Assembly: GCF_003173575.1 (NCBI RefSeq)
Contig: NZ_QGNY01000005.1
Span: forward strand, 1 to 64,000
From: Pedobacter paludis
Lineage (GTDB): Bacteria; Bacteroidota; Bacteroidia; Sphingobacteriales; Sphingobacteriaceae
Direction of reading: 5' to 3'
DNA: 64,000 bases
Shown here: one piece after another, positions 34,097 through 42,015 of the stretch
Position numbering within the stretch: the stretch's first letter is position 1
Layout: each line of letters opens with the position of its first letter
The notes under the pieces: generated by a model
The model's input: the letters and a program-made list of their open reading frames with translations, nothing else
Databases searched by the model: none
Told to the model about the DNA's origin: nothing
Made by a program: the position numbers and the translations under genes

Positions 34097-35248
34097 TTAT
34101 TTACTGAAATATTTTTTCGATAGTTGATCAAAACTGGGCACATTATGAAAGTGCCACTTATTAATTACGACGCCGTTTTTCAGAAGCAAAACACCTGGAT
34201 TTGCCCGGACCATACTTTTTAACGGAACGGCATCAGCATAAAAAACTTCAGAAAAAAGGTTGTTTTTCTTGATAAACACTTCAGCGTCTTTAGCAGAATT
34301 GGAAGTTAAAAGCACACTTCTAATGTTAAATTGTTGTGTAGCATTTAGGGCAAGCGCATTCAAATTACCTATGACATTTTGATTGGCATCTTTTAAACTA
34401 TAAGCAACAAATACAAAATTATAGTATGGGTTTTCGATAATTTCTTTCGTATAATCTGTACCAGAAGCATCGGTAATAATTAAATCTTTGATTTTTGGCT
34501 CAAAACCTTTTTTTACCAGTCGCTTGGTAGGTTCACCGATGATTTCCCAATTATTATCTTTCCAGATTTCCGTTTTTAGGTAATCCTTATCGCTCATGTC
34601 TTTTTCTTCCTTGGTTTTTTTATTTTTAAGGTGATACATGATTTCGAATTCATCGGGCTTTTCTCCTGGAGGAATTACCATTAAAGAAGGAATATGTGCG
34701 CCAACTTTGTAAGGAAGAAAATCAATGATGGGGAGAAAATTGTACGTGTATAATCCGAAAACCAATGAAATTATGGTTACCGTTATGGCAATGTTTTTTT
34801 GAGCCAGTGCGTGATTGGTAACAGGCTTAATTAAATCTTTCTTGAGGAAAATATAGATAATCAGTACCAGTAGAATTAAATCTTTAGTAAAAGATTGCCA
34901 AGGTGTTAACGGAATTGCATCGCCAAAACAACCACAACTTGTAACCACCTTAAATGCGGCCGAAATAAATGTTAAAAGGGTAAAAAAGATGATTAGCAAT
35001 AATAAACCCCAGGCAACTTTTTTGCTCCAAAATCCTAACAACAGTAGGGCACCGAGAATAATTTCTAATGTACAAAGCAAAATAGCGATGCCTGTGGCTA
35101 TTCCATTAAGAAAATCCATATGGAAAACCTCAAAATATTCTTGAAGCTTATAACCGAATCCTAAAGGATCGTTCGCTTTTATTAATCCAGAAAAGATAAA
35201 TAATGCCCCAACAAAAATTCTTGCGAAACTTAAAAGTTTATTTTTCAT
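34097..35248 (-). CDS. BT_3928-like DoxX/MauE membrane protein with thioredoxin-like tail
   Basis: 383 aa in two parts. The first 140 residues form a DoxX/MauE-type four-helix membrane domain, with a conserved TSCGCFGD motif near 103-110. After another helix near 155-170, a soluble domain of about 200 residues ends in a thioredoxin-like fold lacking the CxxC motif (FVFVAYSL, then PGVLLLKNGVVINKW). Such genes commonly adjoin DUF1599 genes in Bacteroidota, as here. A redox or cytochrome-maturation role is inferred. The start is 3 bp after the DUF1599 stop. Confidence 0.8.
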   Translation of the reverse strand: MKNKLLSFARIFVGALFIFSGLIKANDPLGFGYKLQEYFEVFHMDFLNGIATGIAILLCTLEIILGALLLLGFWSKKVAWGLLLLIIFFTLLTFISAAFKVVTSCGCFGDAIPLTPWQSFTKDLILLVLIIYIFLKKDLIKPVTNHALAQKNIAITVTIISLVFGLYTYNFLPIIDFLPYKVGAHIPSLMVIPPGEKPDEFEIMYHLKNKKTKEEKDMSDKDYLKTEIWKDNNWEIIGEPTKRLVKKGFEPKIKDLIITDASGTDYTKEIIENPYYNFVFVAYSLKDANQNVIGNLNALALNATQQFNIRSVLLTSNSAKDAEVFIKKNNLFSEVFYADAVPLKSMVRANPGVLLLKNGVVINKWHFHNVPSFDQLSKKYFSK

Positions 35249-35251
35249 CTA

Positions 35252-35803
35252 TTATTTAACGCCTAATTTAATTAATGCAAAAACAGAATAATTTAACATG
35301 TCTTGATAATTGGCCTTAACACCTTCTGATGCCAAGGTTTGCCCCTCATTATCTTCAATTTGTTTAACCCTAAAAATCTTCATCAAAATTAAATCAGTTA
35401 AAGAACTGATTCGCATATCTCGCCAAGCCTCTCCATAATCGTGGTTTTTGGCAAACATCAAATCTTTGGTTTCTGTAACTTTTTCTTCAAAAATCTTCTC
35501 TACCAATTCGTATGGCATCTCATTTGCGTCGCGATCCGATAGTTCCAACTGCATCATTGCAATAACGCAATAGTTCACAATACCGATGTATTCTGAAGTA
35601 ATGTTCTCTCCTACTTTGCTCACTTTTTTTTCTTCGAGTGTACGGATGCGCTGAGCCTTGATAAAAATCTGATCGGTGATGGAACTTAGCCGTAAAATGC
35701 GCCACGCGGTGCCATAATCTTTAGTTTTTTTTAAAAACAATGATCTGCAAACCGCAATCACTTCATCAAATTCTGTAGAGGTATTTGTTTGTGCCAAAGC
35801 CAA
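35252..35803 (-). CDS. DUF1599 protein with two repeats
   Basis: A 183-aa protein made of two copies of the same unit. KTKDYGTAWRILRLSSITD occurs near 26-44 and KNHDYGEAWRDMRISSLTD near 118-136, each followed by a helical stretch ending IRTLEE or VKQIED. The unit is DUF1599, related to the Nmad1 nucleotide-modification family, so a role at modified nucleotides or a metal-bound nucleotide is plausible but unproved. It starts with TTG, as no ATG precedes the first unit. It heads the minus-strand run divergent from folP. Confidence 0.8.
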   Translation of the reverse strand: MALAQTNTSTEFDEVIAVCRSLFLKKTKDYGTAWRILRLSSITDQIFIKAQRIRTLEEKKVSKVGENITSEYIGIVNYCVIAMMQLELSDRDANEMPYELVEKIFEEKVTETKDLMFAKNHDYGEAWRDMRISSLTDLILMKIFRVKQIEDNEGQTLASEGVKANYQDMLNYSVFALIKLGVK

Positions 35804-35896
35804 TATTTATTTAGTTTTTAGTGTATTTTTGTGTCTAAAAAACAAAAGCTAAAGATACATCTTTAAAGCGAAACTCAAATCCCGAATGGGTTTATT

Positions 35897-36751
35897 ATGG
35901 CAGAAAAAACCTTTTTTGAACTAAAAAAAAGCCTGAATGTTAAAGGCAAACTTATTGATTTGAGTACCCCAAAAGTTATGGGGATTTTAAACATTACCCC
36001 TGATTCCTTTTATAGCAACAGCAGAACAAATTCCATAGATCAAGCCCTAATAAAAGCCGAACAATTTATAAATGAAGGCGCAACCTTTATAGATATTGGT
36101 GGTTATTCATCACGACCTGGTGCCAAAGATATTTCTGAAGAAGAGGAGCTTAATAGATTGGTGCCTGTAATCGAAAGGCTTAGTCGTGAGTTTACTGAAG
36201 TTATAATTTCTGTAGATACTTTTAGGGCGAGGGTTGCCGAAGAAAGTATCCAGGCCGGCGCTCACATTATAAATGATATTTCTGCTGGAGATATGGATCG
36301 AAACATGTTTGATACCGTTGCTCGCTTAAACGTCCCATACATTATGATGCACATGCAGGGAACTCCACAGACGATGCAAAATCAACCTTTTTATAAAAAT
36401 GTCTTGCTTGATGTGATTGATTATTTGGCTAAAAAAATATCACAATTAAAAGCATTGCACGTTCATGATGTAATTATTGATCCTGGTTTTGGCTTTGGAA
36501 AAACAATTGATCACAATTACGAACTTTTAAATCAATTAGAAGATTTCAAGATTTTTAAATTGCCCGTTTTAGTTGGCTTTTCAAGAAAAGGAATGATCCA
36601 TAAAGTACTGGAGACATCTGCAGCCGAAGCATTAAATGGAACAACAGTACTTAATACCATCGCTCTGCAAAAAGGAGTTTCTATCTTGAGGGTTCATGAT
36701 GTTAAGGAAGCCGTGGAGTGCATAAAATTGGTAGAGCGGTTGTTTGTTTAA
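35897..36751 (+). CDS. folP: Dihydropteroate synthase
   Basis: A 284-aa TIM-barrel enzyme of folate synthesis, joining p-aminobenzoate to 6-hydroxymethyl-dihydropterin diphosphate. The signature MGILNITPDSFYSN is at about 28-41, GATFIDIGGYSSRPGA near 64-79, DPGFGFGKT near 199, and GFSRKGMI near 230. Complete length. In Bacteroidota it is usually next to cdaA; here a four-helix-bundle gene and TTAACC-type repeats separate the two. Confidence 0.95.
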   Translation: MAEKTFFELKKSLNVKGKLIDLSTPKVMGILNITPDSFYSNSRTNSIDQALIKAEQFINEGATFIDIGGYSSRPGAKDISEEEELNRLVPVIERLSREFTEVIISVDTFRARVAEESIQAGAHIINDISAGDMDRNMFDTVARLNVPYIMMHMQGTPQTMQNQPFYKNVLLDVIDYLAKKISQLKALHVHDVIIDPGFGFGKTIDHNYELLNQLEDFKIFKLPVLVGFSRKGMIHKVLETSAAEALNGTTVLNTIALQKGVSILRVHDVKEAVECIKLVERLFV

Positions 36752-36765
36752 TTGTAGAATTGTTT

Positions 36766-36782
36766 AAATTGGTTAACTGTTT
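36766..36782 (+). repeat. 17-bp inverted repeat, left of the four-helix-bundle gene
   Basis: AAATTGGTTAACTGTTT at 36766-36782 is an exact reverse complement of 37227-37243. The two arms flank the gene at 36859-37218. Confidence 0.7.
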
Positions 36783-36858
36783 AAAATGGTTAACTGTAAA
36801 TCGACTTAAAATCTCTGTTGTTAAAGACTGAACATGATTAAACCCAACGTTTAATTAT

Positions 36859-37218
36859 ATGCACATTTATTCTTTTGAAAAACTAGAAACCTGGCAAAAA
36901 GCACGAGTGTTTAGAAAAGAGATTTATATTCTAGTAAGAAAATTCCCCAAAGAAGAAATCTTCGGATTAACGAGTCAGATTAAGAGATCGGCAAGCAGCA
37001 TTGGAGATTGCCTAGCAGAAGGATCAGCCAGAATTACAGCAAAAGATAAGGCACACTTTGTAACAATGTCTTATTCAAGCGCTATTGAAACTGTAAATCA
37101 TATTATTGGCGCACATGATCTTGGATATATTGATTCAGACGATTATAATTCCTTCAGATTAAAGTTAGATGAATTGACAAATAAATTAAATGCTTTAAGA
37201 AAATCAATTTTAAAATAG
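36859..37218 (+). CDS. Four-helix-bundle protein (23S rRNA IVS / S23 family)
   Basis: A 119-aa helical protein of the family first found inside intervening sequences of 23S rRNA genes. The start MHIYSFEKLETWQKAR and the internal GLTSQIKRSASSIGDCLAEGS are characteristic, followed by further helices. Stand-alone copies are scattered in Bacteroidota genomes; function is unknown. It is bracketed by 17-bp exact inverted repeats and sits between folP and cdaA, which suggests an inserted cassette. Confidence 0.85.
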   Translation: MHIYSFEKLETWQKARVFRKEIYILVRKFPKEEIFGLTSQIKRSASSIGDCLAEGSARITAKDKAHFVTMSYSSAIETVNHIIGAHDLGYIDSDDYNSFRLKLDELTNKLNALRKSILK

Positions 37219-37226
37219 GTTTTCCA

Positions 37227-37243
37227 AAACAGTTAACCAATTT
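37227..37243 (-). repeat. 17-bp inverted repeat, right of the four-helix-bundle gene
   Basis: Exact reverse complement of 36766-36782. More TTAACC words follow to about 37360 in the gap before cdaA. Confidence 0.7.
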
Positions 37244-37386
37244 ATACAGTTCAAACATTTAATCTGGCAGAATTTAACGAACAGTTAACCGGTTTGAACA
37301 GTTAACCCAATAACTTTACGAACAATTAAACATTTTAACGTTTCAAACCCTTAACCTTTAAGCAAACATTTCTTATCTTGCCCTAA

Positions 37387-38178
37387 ATGAAAGGTTTTGA
37401 TTTCGATTTCTTAAAAATTACCGTTACAGATGTTGTAGATATTGTATTGGTAGCCTTATTAATCTACTATGTTTACACTTTAATCCGGAATACACTTGCT
37501 GTAAATTTATTGGTGGGTATGTTTATCATCGCAGTTTTTTACTGGGTTGTAAAGATGTTGCACATGGAATTGTTAACCGCAATCATAGAGAAATTTATGA
37601 GCGTAGGGATTATTGCCCTAATCATAATCTTTCAGCAGGAAATTAGAAGATTTTTACTGCTCATTGGAAAAAATGCGTTTCTGCAGAAAAACAAGGCCTG
37701 GTGGGGTTATTTATTCGGAAGAAAGGAAATTGAGAGAAATAATCTTGCCCGTATAAAACCCATTATTGATGCTTGCAAAAGCATGAAAAAAACCCGTACC
37801 GGAGCATTAATGGTTTTTGTTAAATTCTACGATGAACAGTTCTTTGCAAATAGCTGTGAAGTTGTTGATGCTAAAATTTCTAAGCGATTACTGGAAAGTA
37901 TTTTTCAAAAAAACAGCCCATTACATGATGGTGCAGTGGTTATTTCTGAGAATAAAATAAAAAGCGCTAGCTGTATTTTACCTTTAACCGATAACGACAA
38001 GCTTCCTTCACAATTCGGATTAAGGCATCGTGCAGGAATCGGTGTTTCTGAAACCACAGATGCAGTAGCTGTTATTATTTCGGAAGAAACCGGAGAGATT
38101 TCTTACGCCAAACAAGGGAGGGTAAGAATGAACGTTTCTTTTGGTGAGCTGGAGAAACTGTTGAATAAAGACTTTTAG
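37387..38178 (+). CDS. cdaA: Diadenylate cyclase CdaA
   Basis: A 263-aa membrane enzyme that makes cyclic di-AMP from two ATP. Three N-terminal membrane helices (to about 85) precede the DAC domain, with the DGA motif in LHDGAVVIS near 178-186 and the RHR motif in RHRAGIGVSE near 214-223. Length and order match CdaA/YbbP. c-di-AMP regulates osmolyte and cell-wall homeostasis. The adjoining folP fits the common Bacteroidota arrangement, except for the insertion between them. Confidence 0.93.
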   Translation: MKGFDFDFLKITVTDVVDIVLVALLIYYVYTLIRNTLAVNLLVGMFIIAVFYWVVKMLHMELLTAIIEKFMSVGIIALIIIFQQEIRRFLLLIGKNAFLQKNKAWWGYLFGRKEIERNNLARIKPIIDACKSMKKTRTGALMVFVKFYDEQFFANSCEVVDAKISKRLLESIFQKNSPLHDGAVVISENKIKSASCILPLTDNDKLPSQFGLRHRAGIGVSETTDAVAVIISEETGEISYAKQGRVRMNVSFGELEKLLNKDF

Positions 38179-38190
38179 CAGGAGCAAAGA

Positions 38191-38210
38191 GCAAGGATAA
38201 AAGAACAAAG
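38191..38210 (+). repeat. Intergenic word, 20-mer copy 1
   Basis: GCAAGGATAAAAGAACAAAG occurs here and, as its reverse complement, at 44370-44389. It lies right after the cdaA stop and is part of a purine-rich stretch to about 38240. Confidence 0.6.
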
Positions 38211-38275
38211 ATAGAGAAACGAAGAATAAAGAACTCTTTCTTAACAAATTCTAGATGGAAAATTTCCAAATAAAA

Positions 38276-38319
38276 AAGGAGCAAGGAATTAGACAAATTG
38301 TCTTTATTCTTTGCTCCTT
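38276..38319. terminator. Likely terminator between cdaA and the bacilliredoxin gene
   Basis: AAGGAGCAA (38276-38284) pairs with TTGCTCCTT (38311-38319). It lies between converging gene ends, with T-rich sequence after it. Confidence 0.55.
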
Positions 38320-38338
38320 ATTCTTTTATCTAATCCTA

Positions 38339-38749
38339 TTAGCAGTATTGCTCAAAAGCACCAATTAGGTTATCAGCAATCATTTGTGCTGGTCTGCCTT
38401 CAATTTGATGACGTTCGATCATGTGAACCAACTTACCATCTTTAAATAATGCCATTGCTGGTGATGATGGAGGAAAAGGCATCATATAATTTCTAGCTTG
38501 ATCTACCGCTTCTTTTTCCATGCCTGCAAAAACTGTTACCAATTTATCTGGATGTTTTTCGTGGGCTGCCGCTGCTCTTGCTGCCGGACGAGCATTTGCT
38601 GCCGCACAACCACATACAGAGTTTACGACAACTAAAACTGTTCCTTCACCTTTTATAGCTTGATCAACCTCTTGTGCATTTTTTAATTCTTCAAAACCTA
38701 CGTTGGTTAATTCCTTACGCATTGGCTCTACTAAATATTCTGGATACAT
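38339..38749 (-). CDS. Bacilliredoxin (BrxA/BrxB, YphP family)
   Basis: A 136-aa thioredoxin-like protein. The Cys46-Gly-Cys48 active site in SVCGCAAANARP is the bacilliredoxin signature; the C-terminus ends with a further Cys. It removes bacillithiol from S-bacillithiolated proteins. A YpdA-type bacillithiol-disulfide reductase lies at the right end of the window. Length matches BrxA. Single gene; its direction opposes cdaA. Confidence 0.9.
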   Translation of the reverse strand: MYPEYLVEPMRKELTNVGFEELKNAQEVDQAIKGEGTVLVVVNSVCGCAAANARPAARAAAAHEKHPDKLVTVFAGMEKEAVDQARNYMMPFPPSSPAMALFKDGKLVHMIERHQIEGRPAQMIADNLIGAFEQYC

Positions 38750-38794
38750 TATCTTGAGTTTTTTATTTACAATTTGAATGCTACAAAAATAAGA

Positions 38795-38823
38795 AAATCG
38801 AATGGCTCACCGCCATTCGATTT
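38795..38823 (-). terminator. Terminator after the CCC-motif gene
   Basis: A 12-bp perfect stem AAATCGAATGGC (38795-38806) with GCCATTCGATTT (38812-38823), loop of 5, followed in the leftward direction by a T-rich tract. Confidence 0.7.
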
Positions 38824-38844
38824 ATATTTTAAAGGTAAAATTAA

Positions 38845-39324
38845 TTACTGCAAGCCTTTCTCTCTCAATAACTCTTTCATTAATTGAGGATCTCTTAATG
38901 CTGCCCATCCAAAAAATGCAATCATCGCAATTAAGCAAATAATATAAAGTAAACTTAAAATTGCGCCAATGATACCGCAAATTTTACCCGCTTTAGTGTT
39001 CTTATAAGATGATATTGAATAAGCATTTGGATCCAAATTATATTTTTTGATATCGCTACCTGCTAAAACCCAGGCAATAATTCCGAAAATTAATCCTATC
39101 CCGTAGCAACAGCAGGCCGGAATAGAAAGAATCCCTAAGATTAAAGCAATTGTAGCATTCGGCAAATTTGGCTGGGCCATACCTCCAAATTGCTGAAAAG
39201 GTGGCGCTGGCTGAAATGGAGGTGGTGTGCCCGGAGTGTTATAAACAGGCTCTTTAGGCGCATCATCTTTTTTCGAAAGATCTATAGGTTGATTTTGCTG
39301 AGGGGTTTCTTGTTCTTCGGACAT
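38845..39324 (-). CDS. CCC-motif membrane protein (DUF4190-like)
   Basis: A 159-aa protein. A proline- and glutamine-rich hydrophilic N-terminus (about 1-52) precedes two membrane helices, the first with CCCYGIGLIFGIIAWVLAG and the second with CGIIGAILSLLYIICLIAM. It is similar to DUF4190 proteins annotated as CCC-motif membrane proteins. No enzymatic residues. It follows the DUF2752 gene by 7 bp. Probably an inner-membrane small adaptor of unknown role. Confidence 0.8.
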   Translation of the reverse strand: MSEEQETPQQNQPIDLSKKDDAPKEPVYNTPGTPPPFQPAPPFQQFGGMAQPNLPNATIALILGILSIPACCCYGIGLIFGIIAWVLAGSDIKKYNLDPNAYSISSYKNTKAGKICGIIGAILSLLYIICLIAMIAFFGWAALRDPQLMKELLREKGLQ

Positions 39325-39331
39325 AGTCGAT

Positions 39332-39652
39332 TTAGATAAGTTGGTGATTGTATATTTTGTAAATGTAGTTGATTAAGATAATTGATGCAATACCAATAAA
39401 AACGATTTTTATTAATGATGCCCCAAATTTAAAATCTACTTTTAAATGGATGATTGTAAATAGCACAATAAATATTAATGGAATTGTTGCTGGATAAAAT
39501 TTAAAAGAATCTATAAAATCTCCTTTTAAAAGCGATAAAATCGAACGCTGTAATCCACAACCCGGGCAATCAATCCCAAAATAAGATTTAAATGGGCAAC
39601 TTAATAAATGGTGACTAACCCAATCAAAAAAACTATTGTGCTGTTGAGCCAT
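39332..39652 (-). CDS. DUF2752 membrane protein
   Basis: A 106-aa protein with the DUF2752 hallmark CPGCGLQRS (Cys29, Cys32) followed by two hydrophobic helices. The conserved cysteines suggest a metal or redox site near the membrane, but the function is unknown. It overlaps the 3' end of the YkvA-like gene by 20 bp, and the next gene (CCC-motif) follows closely, so all three are one transcript. Confidence 0.8.
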   Translation of the reverse strand: MAQQHNSFFDWVSHHLLSCPFKSYFGIDCPGCGLQRSILSLLKGDFIDSFKFYPATIPLIFIVLFTIIHLKVDFKFGASLIKIVFIGIASIILINYIYKIYNHQLI

Positions 39653-40067
39653 CTATATCTTCAATAAGTTTAATTTGGCTCTCTTTCCATATTTTATACT
39701 TCTCCAAATCTTTAAGCACTTGCTTATAAACCAGGTTAAGAACAAAAATATCATCAATAAAGCCCAAAACGGGCACAAAGTCAGGTAAAACATCAATGGG
39801 AGACAAAAAATAAACCAAACCACCAACAATCGCGATGATAGATCGTTTTGGAATTTCAGTGTAATCACCATTTACATAATCCTTAGAAACCGCAAAAAGC
39901 AAGAGCAATTTAGACCAAACACCTTCCAGCTCGCCTTTATTGGTTACCGCTTTTCCTAAAGCATCTTGTATGGTTTCGCCAGCCTTAGTTTTATCGTTAA
40001 GAATTACTGTAGCTCTATTCTGAGATTTTTTAAAGAAATCCAGTATTTTTTGCCTGTTTAATTTCAT
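39633..40067 (-). CDS. YkvA family protein (DUF1232)
   Basis: A 144-aa protein. The DUF1232 motif YFLSPIDVLPDFVPVLGF is at about 92-109, with an amphipathic character that suggests membrane association. The rest is helical and basic. Function unknown. It is the first of a three-gene run with the DUF2752 and CCC-motif genes. The ATG at 40067 follows the lipoprotein gene stop by 17 bp. Confidence 0.82.
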   Translation of the reverse strand: MKLNRQKILDFFKKSQNRATVILNDKTKAGETIQDALGKAVTNKGELEGVWSKLLLLFAVSKDYVNGDYTEIPKRSIIAIVGGLVYFLSPIDVLPDFVPVLGFIDDIFVLNLVYKQVLKDLEKYKIWKESQIKLIEDIDGSTAQ

Positions 40068-40084
40068 AGTATGATTCTAGCAAA

Positions 40085-40966
40085 TTACCGACCAAAAGCA
40101 TCATAATTGTCTTCTGCGTATTTCACAAAGCGATCTATTAGTTTTATGTTTTTATTTTCAATGGAAGTTAAGTCATTATCAACATTGCCCGCAATTGGAA
40201 CATACCATTCTACCGGATCAAAAAATTGCCTGTAAGTACTCTTTTTAAACGCGTAACCATGTCTGGCGAATATGGTATTCTTTATGATCTGTAAATCTAA
40301 TTTCCTTAAGTTTTTCAAATCTTTTTCTTTAAGAATTGTCGTCGATGCATTTAACTTAAAAATTTCATCTGATGCACTTCTGTAAAAAGGATTTCCAATG
40401 GTATCAATTTTACCATTTTCAAGCGTATCATACTGATCTACATTTTTTGATTTGCTCCAATCCACATAGCTTGTCTCGGTAGGGAGCATTAAATTCGCAT
40501 TATAAACAAACTGTTTTTTCAGCAATTTATATTCTTTTGCCGGCCATTTTAATTCGGTTTTGTAAGCTTTCCATTTTCCTTTTAAAGTGTCGTTATTTAA
40601 CTCCATTTCAAAACGTCCATCGTATTTATCTGAACCGGGTTCATCCAAAACGAAGGTTATTTTACCACCATCATCTGATAGTTTACCTAATAAAGGACGA
40701 CTATTTCCAGATACTACACTTTGAGCAATAACCGTATCCTTGGTTATTTTTTTGATGATGATGTTGAGTTTACTCGGTGCATCAACCATATCGCCTTCAT
40801 ATTCTTCTGTTCCCTCTTCTATAAAATCGCCAACCCAAAAACCATACAATTCCTTATGAATTTCAGTTTGGGCTGGAACAGTAGAATTTCCAGAAGAAGC
40901 TTTTTTCTTATCCTTACAAGAAAATATAAAAAGGGAGATTAGAGCAATTAGAAAGATTTTTTTCAT
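40085..40966 (-). CDS. YARHG-domain lipoprotein
   Basis: A 293-aa lipoprotein. The start MKKIFLIALISLFIFSC gives a lipid-attachment Cys at 17. The C-terminal 80 residues form the YARHG domain, with FARHGYAFKKSTYRQFF and an acidic/aromatic WYVPIAGN stretch. The ATG at 40964-40966 overlaps the stop of the upstream DUF2306 gene by 3 bp (within ATGA), which supports it over a longer upstream reading. Probably an outer-membrane or periplasmic protein of unknown function. Confidence 0.8.
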   Translation of the reverse strand: MKKIFLIALISLFIFSCKDKKKASSGNSTVPAQTEIHKELYGFWVGDFIEEGTEEYEGDMVDAPSKLNIIIKKITKDTVIAQSVVSGNSRPLLGKLSDDGGKITFVLDEPGSDKYDGRFEMELNNDTLKGKWKAYKTELKWPAKEYKLLKKQFVYNANLMLPTETSYVDWSKSKNVDQYDTLENGKIDTIGNPFYRSASDEIFKLNASTTILKEKDLKNLRKLDLQIIKNTIFARHGYAFKKSTYRQFFDPVEWYVPIAGNVDNDLTSIENKNIKLIDRFVKYAEDNYDAFGR

Positions 40967-41592
40967 TGAATAGGTTTTCTTTTGATGAGCCATTCGGCAA
41001 TTAATAAATTTGGTATCCACCCCAACCACGCTATAATTTGATAGACATCCATTGGAGCGGGATGAAATAAATATACTAAAATTACTTTCCACAAGCGCAA
41101 GGTAATTGCTGATGTTGCCAAAGCAAAACTCCGATACATAAATTTCTTATGTTCTGGAATATCCCTTTTAAGAATTAATAATATTGCTTTCAACGTAAAA
41201 AGAAACCATAAAATCCCGAGAATGATGAATGAGGTCTTTGCGATTAATCCTCCGTTTGCGAACCAACCAATAAAAATTCCCGATGGAGAGGCCAACAATA
41301 AAACGAAGCCCACATACAAGTAGCCTAAAGTTTTATGCACTCTTGGATAGTTTACTAAAATTTTGGAGTTGAATTGCGTAAAACCAGCCAGCAGAACAAA
41401 AATTGCACTGTATACGTGTGTGTAGAAAATTGGCAGATAAGCCTTGATTTCTGAGACTTCGGTCTGTTTGATTTGTAGAAATGAAACTTCGCGATCAAAA
41501 GGAATATAACGCAAAGTAATTTGAAGCATTAAGATAAAAAAGTAAGCAAAAAATAAAAGCCAAGCAAGGCGTTTGTAGTTTAAGCTTTTCAT
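40963..41592 (-). CDS. DUF2306-like membrane protein
   Basis: A 209-aa polytopic protein with about six hydrophobic stretches. KTLGYLYVGFVLLLASPSG and HKKFMYRSFALATSAITLRLWK are the DUF2306-type segments with conserved His and Arg. Function unknown. Its stop overlaps the YARHG lipoprotein start and its start shares a base with the previous gene's stop, so it belongs to a tight run starting at recJ or lptB. Confidence 0.75.
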   Translation of the reverse strand: MKSLNYKRLAWLLFFAYFFILMLQITLRYIPFDREVSFLQIKQTEVSEIKAYLPIFYTHVYSAIFVLLAGFTQFNSKILVNYPRVHKTLGYLYVGFVLLLASPSGIFIGWFANGGLIAKTSFIILGILWFLFTLKAILLILKRDIPEHKKFMYRSFALATSAITLRLWKVILVYLFHPAPMDVYQIIAWLGWIPNLLIAEWLIKRKPIQ

Positions 41593-41999
41593 TATTTCTT
41601 ACTAAATATCGCAAGCAGTTTTTTATCAAATGCAATCGGAATCAATTTATCGTTAGCGGTATCCTCATCGTATAACTGTTTTTTTACTGGATCGAAAACG
41701 AATCGAGCTATAATCGGCATCCTATCTGGATAACTCTCGTGAAGGTTAAAATTATAGGTTTTAGAATAGCCTTGAGAAAGGTCTTTTTTAGGGTCTGGAC
41801 TAGTTTCTAGCATAATCCCATATGATGTACCCCCATTTTTTATGACTCTTTCATATAAACCTTTAGTGTATTGTTTACATTTTGGAGCAGTTTCTACAAT
41901 TTTATAGGCTACCTGTGCCTTTTTACTTTCTTTAATTTGAGCAAATGCAAAATTAACCTTAAAACCTAAAATAAGAAAAATGAGGATTTTGTTTTTCAT
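41592..41999 (-). CDS. Exported hypothetical protein
   Basis: 135 aa with a signal peptide at about 1-20 (ending NFAFAQ). The mature part has no recognisable domain; it carries a single mature cysteine near 39 and a basic C-terminus. It lies between GH3 (16 bp upstream) and the DUF2306 gene (1-bp overlap), so it is co-transcribed. Function not recognised. Confidence 0.65.
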   Translation of the reverse strand: MKNKILIFLILGFKVNFAFAQIKESKKAQVAYKIVETAPKCKQYTKGLYERVIKNGGTSYGIMLETSPDPKKDLSQGYSKTYNFNLHESYPDRMPIIARFVFDPVKKQLYDEDTANDKLIPIAFDKKLLAIFSKK

Positions 42000-42015
42000 A
42001 AATCAATTCGATATT

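Noticed and set aside
36752..37386. CRISPR array from repeated TTAACC words
   Set aside because: The words are short, irregularly spaced and imperfect, with no constant spacer length and no cas genes.
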